A stretch of DNA of 64,000 nt, from assembly GCA_002633115.1 (NCBI GenBank), contig NWBJ01000001.1, forward strand, positions 1 to 64,000, read 5' to 3'. Shown here in pieces: positions 1 through 7,497 of this stretch. Every line of letters begins with the position of its first letter. Position 1 is the stretch's first letter. The position numbers and the translations under genes are program-made. The notes beneath the pieces are model-generated. The model saw only the letters and a list, made by a program, of their open reading frames with translations. It made no database searches and was not told the origin of the DNA. The DNA is from Muribaculaceae bacterium Zag1. GTDB lineage: Bacteria; Bacteroidota; Bacteroidia; Bacteroidales; Muribaculaceae.

Positions 1-1
1 T

Positions 2-1411
2 TCACAAAATTTTGGACACCCTACTCATTTGCTCACTTGCTTCTGAGAGTTTAGTTATTACTTCCTGGCTGCTCTTTTCAGAAGAAGCAGTCACATCCGA
101 CATAACTTTTTTCACTTCAGTTATAGTCTCGCTCATTGCAGTTGTAGCAAGGGCAATTTGCTCTTGCATTTTCTCCAAGGCTTTATCATTGCTGGTCGCC
201 GATGCACTGGATATGTCGGTGACGGCTTTCTTAACCTCATCTATTGTGGTTTGTAGAGTGGTAGAGATTTCACCCATATTTTTGGGGAAATCGCCCAAAG
301 ATTGAGAGGCGGTGGTCAATGTATTGGCAACTAACTCAAGCTGGTGGGAAGTATTTTCCGAAATGTTGTTCTTAAACTCATTCATCATCATGCTCATGCT
401 ATTCTCCAACTTATCCACCACTTGTTGTATCATATCTGTAGCAGGCGTAGCGATGCTCTCGGCCATTTGGTCGATATGCTCTACTATCGCACGGGTAGTC
501 TTATCTACATTCTCCATCAAGGGGAGAATCTTGCTCTGCATTTGACGCGAGAGAGTTTCATCAAAGCCATTGTTCAACTCTAATGCCAAATCTGTTGAGA
601 ATGATTTGAGTGCCTTGCTCTGCTCTTGATTCTCTTTCAGGATCTCGCGGATAGCATTAGAAATTTGCACATTTGCTCCCTCTTCGTTGGAATATGATAA
701 TTGCTGCCGAAGGACATCGATAAGGTTATTTCTTAAATTTGTCATCATCACCTCCTGACGATTGCCCAGCTCCTTAATGAGCTGTTTTTGGTCATTGCGC
801 ATATCCTCCATGGCCTTTTCCTGGTTCAATCGCGCCAAGGCAGCATCATCGATATAGTATTCCGAGTCTAATTTCTCGGTAACTTTGTGGAGGGCCTGAA
901 ACAGTTCATTACTCCACTTTTTATCCAAGAAAGAGAAAATCAAGGATAAAAACATTCCCAAAAGAGAAGTACTGAAGGCTGTTTCCATTCCATCCAAAAG
1001 AGTTTGAATGCTTTGTTGGATGGTCTCAGAGGTGGATACATCCAAACCTTTAATGCCCCAAGTTAACCCTAGAAAAGTTCCAAGGAGTCCTAATCCCACT
1101 AAAGTCCCTGAACCGATTCCCAATATTTTAAGATTTATTTTAAAGGCTTGGGTAACGGTATCCTCAGAAAGAATTTCAGAAGATGGATAATTGGTCTTAT
1201 CCTTACCATTATCATTAATGATAATAGTAAGGAAATAGGTTTCTACTAAAGTATCTAAAGGACTGGCTTTTAAGGTCTCAACGGTATTTGTGGCTTCTAC
1301 AGCCTTCTTTAAGACTCGTGAGGCCTTTAACAATCTCAAAGCCTCTCCTAAGAAGAGGAGGAACACTATGCCGATAAAAATCAGAGCTATTAGGGTGGAA
1401 GTAGCAGACAT
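2..1411 (-). CDS. MotA/TolQ/ExbB-type proton channel protein with long C-terminal coiled coil, ZorA-like (truncated by window edge)
   Basis: N-terminal TM, then GTLVGLGLLGTFLGLTWGIKGL...LLDGMETAFSTSLLGMFLSLIFS MotA/TolQ-type core and a >200 aa helical tail; ORF runs off the left edge. Confidence 0.7.
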   Translation of the reverse strand: MSATSTLIALIFIGIVFLLFLGEALRLLKASRVLKKAVEATNTVETLKASPLDTLVETYFLTIIINDNGKDKTNYPSSEILSEDTVTQAFKINLKILGIGSGTLVGLGLLGTFLGLTWGIKGLDVSTSETIQQSIQTLLDGMETAFSTSLLGMFLSLIFSFLDKKWSNELFQALHKVTEKLDSEYYIDDAALARLNQEKAMEDMRNDQKQLIKELGNRQEVMMTNLRNNLIDVLRQQLSYSNEEGANVQISNAIREILKENQEQSKALKSFSTDLALELNNGFDETLSRQMQSKILPLMENVDKTTRAIVEHIDQMAESIATPATDMIQQVVDKLENSMSMMMNEFKNNISENTSHQLELVANTLTTASQSLGDFPKNMGEISTTLQTTIDEVKKAVTDISSASATSNDKALEKMQEQIALATTAMSETITEVKKVMSDVTASSEKSSQEVITKLSEASEQMSRVSKIL

Positions 1412-1648
1412 TTTATATCAATACAAGATAGATTCTTCGTTTGGTGGTAATATTATTAGATTGATAGGCACAAAAGTACATAAAATTTTTCAAATTCCCT
1501 AAAATAGATTAAAAAATTTACACAAAGTGGTGTAGAAATCGGTGCGTCTCTCCTCTTTGTCCATTTGGGAACACATTGCGAAGGCGTAGAAAGCTGTCTG
1601 TACAGATAAAAAACGGCTTACTTACTCCTAAAGATTTCTGACTGCTGT

Positions 1649-1673
1649 GGTACAAGGGAACTTCCCTTGTACC
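1649..1673. repeat. 25-bp REP-like palindrome (GGTACAAGGGAACTTCCCTTGTACC)
   Basis: palindrome; family member of GGWACARGGGACNGTCCCYTGTWCC. Confidence 0.8.
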
Positions 1674-1688
1674 ACTCACCCTCCGTAT

Positions 1689-1805
1689 GGTACAGGGGAC
1701 GTTCCCTTGTTCCACTTTTACCTCCCTGGGTAGCACAATGCCATCGCGCTGAAATCCATCTATACAGAGGGGTTTTGGCGCGATTGCCCCTAAAGATTGC
1801 CAGGA
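1689..1805. repeat. REP palindrome plus ~90 bp conserved tail, copy A
   Basis: shares ggtacaggggacgttcccttgttccac...gggtagcacaa..atcgcgctgaaatc...gcccc..taa.gattgc with 3761-3875. Confidence 0.75.
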
Positions 1806-1820
1806 TAGGAAGCATCGGTT

Positions 1821-2253
1821 CTAAGCTTTCAACGAAAGCAAATCAAAGTACATGAGTCGGGTATTGAGATGCTCATCGGGCCCAATGCCAAATGTCATCC
1901 TCTCTTCCTCTTCTGTAGGGTATAGAAATTTGAAGCCATTCTGCTGGTAGAATCGCAATACATTAGAATCCCCAACTTCATTATATGCATCAACAACTAT
2001 AAATCGGCATCCACTCTTGTTATCTGGAGAGAAAAACCAACCTTTGATATAATCCAATATTTGGCTTCCTATGGAATGGCCTCTAAAGTCTTTGCCTACC
2101 CCTAACCTTCCTATAAGAATCGCTGGGTAACTGCGCGTTCGCTTAGAGTTTGGGATTTTGCGCTGAATCCTATTGCGAGTTTGTGATGAGATTAATGTCG
2201 GCATTTCCACAACAAAAACCTTTCAATGAGTTGCTATCCATTACTGGAAGCAT
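1821..2253 (-). pseudogene. GNAT acetyltransferase (TacT-type toxin family), internally deleted/frameshifted
   Basis: MLPVMDSNSLKGFCCGNADIN from ATG 2253, then frame change to ...TRNRIQRKIPNSKRTRSYPAILIGRLGVGKDFRGHSIGSQILDYIK...; the segment normally between the CGNxD motif and the acetyl-CoA loop is missing. Confidence 0.7.
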
Positions 2254-2263
2254 CTCCAAATCC

Positions 2264-2455
2264 TTAAGACTGAGACTGCTCACCACGCATGCGTTTTAAA
2301 CGTTCTTTGCCGCTATTGGCAATTTGCTTTATGTCCTCCATGGAGAAGCGTATTCGCTCTTTGCGAGGAGCTGACTCATTGGCCTCAGCCGCTTGAATGA
2401 ATCGTTCGGCTGCTGCGCCAGTCAATACCGGTATACTTCTTATTTCTAATGCCAT
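2264..2455 (-). CDS. small antitoxin-like protein (MALEIRSIPVLTGAAAERFIQAAE...) upstream of GNAT
   Basis: short ORF 11 bp upstream of GNAT start; N-terminus matches the ORF at 4286. Confidence 0.6.
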   Translation of the reverse strand: MALEIRSIPVLTGAAAERFIQAAEANESAPRKERIRFSMEDIKQIANSGKERLKRMRGEQSQS

Positions 2456-2533
2456 AACCTTAATTTTTTGATATGCAAAGTTACTAAAATTTATCCAATT
2501 ATACAACGCCCTATGGCCCTAATCGGTTTTTTC

Positions 2534-2558
2534 GGTACAGGGGACGTTCCCTTGTTCC
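2534..2558. repeat. REP-like palindrome
   Basis: ggtacaggggacgttcccttgttcc. Confidence 0.75.
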
Positions 2559-2574
2559 ACTATTATTCTATGGT

Positions 2575-2599
2575 GGTACAGAGGACGTTCTCTTGTTCC
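2575..2599. repeat. REP-like palindrome
   Basis: ggtacagaggacgttctcttgttcc. Confidence 0.75.
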
Positions 2600-3033
2600 A
2601 CTGTTATTCTATAGCAACTTCTGTCGTCAGTAGGCGGGCACCTCCCTGCCTTAGCTCTGGAGTGTTGATGCGAATGTCGCAATCCAAAACAAAGATATTC
2701 CCTCCTTCGGAGCGTATGACATTTTCATCGTGCATTAGTGCGCCTCTGCGCATTGCTGCTCTCTTTTGATGCTGCCGATTGGCGCAGTGAGGCAATCTGG
2801 GCTAACTTCTGCTCCCGCGAGTAGGGTTGCAATGACATGCGTTGAGCCTCCCTCTGAGCAGCCATGCTGTTCTGACGGTGAAAATCGTTTATATACAAGC
2901 CTGCCGACGATAAATTGTTCTGCATAAAAATCAAGTCTTTTAAGAGTGGATGGTCCTGAAATACCTTTACTTGGAATTAAAGGCATGCCAGGATTATGAG
3001 GACTCATGGCACGTATCGGCTGTGGGTCAAGAA

Positions 3034-3444
3034 TTACAGCATGCACATCCTTGCGCCTATTTGATTGAGAGCTTTTTTGATTTCCTGCAATCGTTTGGGG
3101 CTCGCCTTTTTGAGGCCGTAGATGTAATCATAAAGGCTCTTAGGCCTTAGGCCCATGTATTGGGCAGTAGCATCAACGTCGATCATAGGGAAGTTGTAAA
3201 AGATAAGGGCAACTTCATTATGGTGGTCGGATGTTTCATAAAAACTGGTGATGTGAATGTCTTCGTCGATATCTTCCCAACGCACTCCGTCGCCAAAGGA
3301 ATTTATCTTATAGGAATTCCTCTGCTCCTCTGTGGCTTCTTCCAATCTCGAGAAATCAGCCAGATTTCTATAGTACTTCCTCCCCTCCGAGGAGACCATT
3401 ACAATCTTGTCTCCCTCAAATCTTATTTCCTTAATTTTTTCCAT
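3034..3444 (-). CDS. DUF2442-like protein with C-terminal helical (HTH-like) region, putative antitoxin
   Basis: MEKIKEIRFEGDKIVMVSSEGRKYYRNLADFSRLEEAT...; directly downstream of DUF4160 gene. Confidence 0.6.
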   Translation of the reverse strand: MEKIKEIRFEGDKIVMVSSEGRKYYRNLADFSRLEEATEEQRNSYKINSFGDGVRWEDIDEDIHITSFYETSDHHNEVALIFYNFPMIDVDATAQYMGLRPKSLYDYIYGLKKASPKRLQEIKKALNQIGARMCML

Positions 3445-3448
3445 ATCC

Positions 3449-3685
3449 CTACTTCTTAAAATTCTCATTCCAAGCCTTCACAATATCTTCTCTATAGGTC
3501 TTTACCGTGCTCAATGCCTTTTTCACCTCCGACTTTTTAAGGCCATGATTGTAGACCAATTCGATCTTTGGATTGATTTCAATCTTAGCTTCCCCATCTC
3601 CATTGGTGACATGGACATGGATGGGGTCATGATCTCCTCCATAGAAGAAGAACCTCAGACCGAATATTTCAAAAAGTGTAGGCAT
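3449..3685 (-). CDS. DUF4160 family protein
   Basis: MPTLFEIFGLRFFFYGGDHDPIHVHVTNGDGEAKIEI. Confidence 0.8.
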   Translation of the reverse strand: MPTLFEIFGLRFFFYGGDHDPIHVHVTNGDGEAKIEINPKIELVYNHGLKKSEVKKALSTVKTYREDIVKAWNENFKK

Positions 3686-3760
3686 CTTAATCTTTTATTA
3701 GGTTTTGCAAATTTACTGCTTTTTGTCGGAAAATCCAATACCCCCTTCGTTTTTAAATGT

Positions 3761-3875
3761 GGTACAGGGGACGTTCCCTTGTTCCACTTCTTACCTCTCG
3801 GGTAGCACAAAGCAATCGCGCTGAAATCATTCTGGGCAGAGAGGGCTCGCCGCTGTTGCCCCCTAAGGATTGCTA
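3761..3875. repeat. REP palindrome plus conserved tail, copy B
   Basis: imperfect direct repeat of 1689-1805. Confidence 0.75.
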
Positions 3876-3947
3876 TAGGTGAGGGTTGAACCATTGGGGA
3901 GGGTCTGGGTGTTGTATTGGCATCCCTGAACTTCAAATCTTAGAGTT

Positions 3948-4193
3948 ATGTTTTGGTTTATCTTCACATCGATAATCGTGGGCGCGTTGGCTGGATTCAT
4001 TGCTGGCAAGCTCACCCGAGGCAGCGGCTTCGGCTTCTGGCTCAACCTCATCATCGGCATCCTGGGCGGTTTCCTGGGCTGGGTGCTATTCGCCATCATT
4101 GGGTTCCACGCCGACAGCATCTTGGCGCAGCTCATCGTATCCACCATCGGCGCCATCATCCTCCTCTGGCTAATCAACAAGATAAGGAAGTAA
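3948..4193 (+). CDS. GlsB/YeaQ/YmgE family stress-response membrane protein
   Basis: MFWFIFTSIIVGALAGFIAGKLTRGSGFGFWLNLIIGILGGFLGW. Confidence 0.85.
   Translation: MFWFIFTSIIVGALAGFIAGKLTRGSGFGFWLNLIIGILGGFLGWVLFAIIGFHADSILAQLIVSTIGAIILLWLINKIRK
3963..3989. repeat. 27-bp direct repeat, left copy (inside glsB-like gene)
   Basis: ttcacatcgataatcgtgggcgcgttg identical to 7588-7614. Confidence 0.9.
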
Positions 4194-4285
4194 TATGAGG
4201 GATCTTATAAAATATTTTACCTCATTGATTGTTATTCAAATTAAAAGAGTTATCTTTGCATTACAAACAATATATACTTGATATT

Positions 4286-4465
4286 ATGGCATTAGCAATA
4301 AGATCTATACCTACTCTCCACGGTGAGGCTGCTGAACGCTTCCTAAGGCTCGCTGAAGAGGCTGCGAAAGCTCCCAAAAAGGACTTCTCTAAACAAATAG
4401 AGGAGGGCAAGGCCATTCTTAGAAAGGCTAATGCTGCAAGGACATTCCCTGGTTCTACCAAGTAA
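4286..4465 (+). CDS. small antitoxin-like protein (MALAIRSIPTLHGEAAERFLRLAEEAAKAPKK...)
   Basis: homologous N-terminus to 2264-2455 ORF. Confidence 0.6.
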   Translation: MALAIRSIPTLHGEAAERFLRLAEEAAKAPKKDFSKQIEEGKAILRKANAARTFPGSTK

Positions 4466-4474
4466 TACAAACCC

Positions 4475-4816
4475 ATGATTGAATTTTCAAAAGAAGACAG
4501 AAAGGCAATAAAAAGCATCCTAAAGAAAGGGATATTGCGTCGGCATCACCAATGGATCGACGGCATCAACGATTTCACACATAGGCCCTATGCCGAAGAT
4601 GAAAACGCCTTTGACCGCTCCATGACCATTACAAAAATGTCGAAAGACTTTTTCCGCGAGGCCATGGAAATGGAGGAATTTTACCGTTCCTCTGAGAATC
4701 TGATGGGCATCGTCTCCCTCATGAATAGGGGTTTCCTCTTCACTTTTGATTTAAATAGCCTTTCGCCCGAAGCTCGCCAAACAATTATAGCCACCTACAA
4801 CACCCTCTGCAAATGA
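4475..4816 (+). CDS. uncharacterised 113-aa protein, putative toxin
   Basis: 9 bp downstream of the antitoxin-like ORF; no family recognised. Confidence 0.5.
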   Translation: MIEFSKEDRKAIKSILKKGILRRHHQWIDGINDFTHRPYAEDENAFDRSMTITKMSKDFFREAMEMEEFYRSSENLMGIVSLMNRGFLFTFDLNSLSPEARQTIIATYNTLCK

Positions 4817-4828
4817 AAATCAAATAAA

Positions 4829-4860
4829 TTTGTTTTATTTGGAAATAACCGCTAACTTTA
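4829..4860 (+). promoter_or_regulatory. Bacteroidetes-type promoter TTTG-N20-TAACTTTA
   Basis: TTTG 4829-4832, TAACTTTA 4853-4860. Confidence 0.5.
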
Positions 4861-4866
4861 CAATCG

Positions 4867-4961
4867 CAAGTGATGACGTACCCATAGGAGCTCTGTCGTC
4901 CTATGTGCACGTTAAAATGGACTTGGAGGCACCCATCGCGTGAAATGGGAGCCTCTTTTTT
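4867..4961 (+). ncRNA. candidate ~95-nt structured RNA
   Basis: hairpin ACGT..CATAGGA/TCCTATG..ACGT then terminator GAGGCaCCCAT-cgcgtgaa-ATGGGaGCCTC-TTTTTT. Confidence 0.45.
4926..4961 (+). terminator. intrinsic terminator
   Basis: 10-bp interrupted stem followed by T tract. Confidence 0.65.
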
Positions 4962-5158
4962 ATCTGCCACCCTGTCCCCAGTTCTCCAGGGACTGACCTT
5001 GAAACAGAAGACGCACCCTCTGAATTGTTCTTCCTCGTAGTACAAAGGCCCTATCGGAGGCTTTTTAATAATGAAATAATCGATTATACCTACTTTTTTA
5101 TCGAAAAATTACTCTACTTTCAAAATTTTTCTTTAGATTTGCCACAATGCGATGAGTT

Positions 5159-5401
5159 ATGGTAGCAATCAATCCACATATCAGCTATTGCGACAAGAAT
5201 TACAGCTGCGGATGGGGTTATCCCGGCATCGGAGCGGTGATGGTTACCTCGAAGACGCTGGAAGGAGTCAAGCGAGAGTTTGCTGCCGCCCTCGCCTTCC
5301 ACATCGAGGGCAGGCTCCACAACGGCGACCCGATGCCCCAACGGCTCCTCTCCAAGGATTACCGCATCGAATGGCCCAAGGGGCCAATTGGTTCTCAATA
5401 G
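5159..5401 (+). CDS. HicB-like antitoxin remnant (no HTH, no adjacent HicA)
   Basis: DKNYSCGWGYPGIGAVMVTSKTLEGVKREFAAALAFHIEG...DPMP. Confidence 0.5.
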   Translation: MVAINPHISYCDKNYSCGWGYPGIGAVMVTSKTLEGVKREFAAALAFHIEGRLHNGDPMPQRLLSKDYRIEWPKGPIGSQ

Positions 5402-5440
5402 CGATTCCTCGATCGAGGTGTCTGAGAAAAGATCTCTTTA

Positions 5441-5489
5441 ACATTCTTTAAGTCCGAATTATTGTCAATATTTCAAACTTAAAGAATGT
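5441..5489. promoter_or_regulatory. operator-like dyad upstream of abiEi
   Basis: ACATTCTTTAAGT...ACTTAAAGAATGT; third half-site overlaps abiEi start at 5608-5625. Confidence 0.6.
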
Positions 5490-5604
5490 CAATAAAATTC
5501 GTGAGTAGGAGCAAGAGGTATAAGTAAAAATTTGAGATGATTTTTCTAAGTTTTTTGGAGAATTGGAATAAAAGCACTAACTTTGTATCCAAATTATTGT
5601 CAAA

Positions 5605-6237
5605 ATGTCGGACTTAAAGAATGTTAATCACACTAGAGGCATAGGGACATTAACAAGCTGCATTACCCAGGAGGTAGCTTCCCATTCGCCTAATAGCATC
5701 TTCTTCAACAGCGATTTCGCTGATAAGGGGGATGCAGATGTGATACGCCACATCCTTGGGAAGCTCTGCCAACAAGGAATCTTGGTTAGAATTGCGCCTG
5801 GCATTTTTGTCAATCCTCAAATTTCAAAATTTGGCATGGTTCCCGTTACTCTTGAAGCTATAGCCTATGCCGTAGCAAAGCGTGACCATGTAGAGATTCT
5901 GCCTACTGGAGAGACTGCCCTGAATATTCTGGGACTTTCCACGCAAGTACCAATGAGAGCCGCCTATCTTACCACGGGATCTCCACGCAGCTTGAAAATA
6001 GGGAACAGGTCCATTAAATTTATCCGAGGAGTTCCCAGGAATTTTGCTTGCAACGGCCATCTAATGCCCCTAATCATACAAGCCCTTAAATCTATGGGGC
6101 GTGATAATGTTACAGAAGCCACAATAAGCCAAATCTCAAAAATCATTTCTGAAAGCGTAGACCCTCATCTGCTTGAAGATATGCTTTTGGCACCTCAATG
6201 GATACAGAAACTCATAAAACCTATGTTAAAACAATGA
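5605..6237 (+). CDS. abiEi: type IV TA AbiEi family antitoxin (DUF6088-like)
   Basis: winged-helix N-terminus, ILGKLCQQGILVRIAPGIFVNP; overlaps downstream AbiEii ATG (ATGA). Confidence 0.75.
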   Translation: MSDLKNVNHTRGIGTLTSCITQEVASHSPNSIFFNSDFADKGDADVIRHILGKLCQQGILVRIAPGIFVNPQISKFGMVPVTLEAIAYAVAKRDHVEILPTGETALNILGLSTQVPMRAAYLTTGSPRSLKIGNRSIKFIRGVPRNFACNGHLMPLIIQALKSMGRDNVTEATISQISKIISESVDPHLLEDMLLAPQWIQKLIKPMLKQ

Positions 6238-7252
6238 AGCATTGGCAACAATACACGTTAGAAGAACAACGAGAAATCCTTGAAATAGTTGCTGCCAAAA
6301 TCAATTTGCCTCTGGCAGCCGTGGAGAAAGATTGGTGGGTCGTATGACCCTGAAAGCCCTGGGAAGCACTGAGGCTGCTCCCCTACTGCTCTTCAAGGGA
6401 GGCACCTCACTTTCTAAGGGCTGGGGCCTTATCGATCGTTTTAGCGAGGATATCGATCTTGCCATCAAACGTGAAGGTAAGTTTGAAATATCCTCTACAT
6501 CAAAAAGCCAACGGGAAAGACTCCGTAAAATAAGCCGAAAATACATCGTTGAGGTTATGGCCCAGGAACTCGACTCCAACCTTTCTAATCTAGGAATGGC
6601 GAATTACTCAGTCGAAGCTATCACCACAAGACAAAACCTCGATGGGCATATCGTTGCCATAGATAGCGACAAAGACCCAACGGAGATCCATGTAAAATAT
6701 TCCTCTATAATTGGAGGGTTGCACAATTACATCACTCCAAGAGTGAAAATTGAAATCAGTTGTTTATCCATGCATGAACCGGCAATGGATCGTGAAATCA
6801 ACTCATACATCTCACAATCCATGCCTGAGGTAGATGAAGCAAAGGTGAGATTCAAAACTGTACTACCCTCACGAACCATGTTGGAGAAGATATTTCTTCT
6901 CAATGAAGAGTATACCAAAGACAAACCTCGTGTGATGCGCATGAGTCGCCATCTTTATGACTTGGAAAAATTGATGGACACAGAGTTCGGAGTAATGGCT
7001 ATTAGTGATTACAATCTCTATAAGGCAATCATAGAACATCGCCGCCATTATTATGCTCTAAAGTACTTTGATTATGATAGGCATTCTCCTTCCACTATAA
7101 CCATAGTGCCTCCAAGCAACATAATAAAGGAGTGGGAAGAAGATTACAAAAATATGGTGAGAAGTTTTATTTATGGCCCTTCGCTCTCTTTCCCTGAGCT
7201 AATAAACCGAATTGAGGAATTAGAAACTAGGATTCGAAAAATACGTCTTTAG
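6234..7252 (+). pseudogene. AbiEii nucleotidyltransferase toxin with N-terminal frameshift
   Basis: MKHWQQYTLEEQREILEIVAAKINLPLAAVEKDWWVV then stop; continues in another frame as MTLKALGSTEAAPLLLFKGGTSLSKGWGLIDRFSEDIDL. Confidence 0.8.
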
Positions 7253-7289
7253 GGGTTAAAGAAACGTCCTCTGTACTACACCACTTCTT

Positions 7290-7497
7290 ATGGTAACAAT
7301 TCACATATTGGATTTAAGGGTAAAAATTGCAGCTGCTATTGGGGGCATCCCGGCATAGGAGCGGTAATAGCCACATAGAGTGGCCCAAAGGCTCCGTTGG
7401 TTCTCTGGGAAACCAAATCCAGCAAGGAATCTGAGAATATATTTCCTTAACATTCTTTAAGTCCGAATTACTGTCAAAATGTCGGACTTAACGAATG
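7290..7497 (+). pseudogene. deleted second copy of the HicB-like / operator / abiEi-start segment
   Basis: blocks match 5158-5240, 5368-5400, 5420-5467 and 5600-5623. Confidence 0.75.

Noticed and set aside
1518-1855. Small ORFs around the REP palindromes
   Set aside because: Translations of repeat DNA (e.g. GTREVPLYHSS), no independent support.
2604-3046. Overlapping 63-103 aa ORFs between the GNAT and DUF2442 loci
   Set aside because: Looks like decayed coding sequence, but no family could be recognised in any frame.
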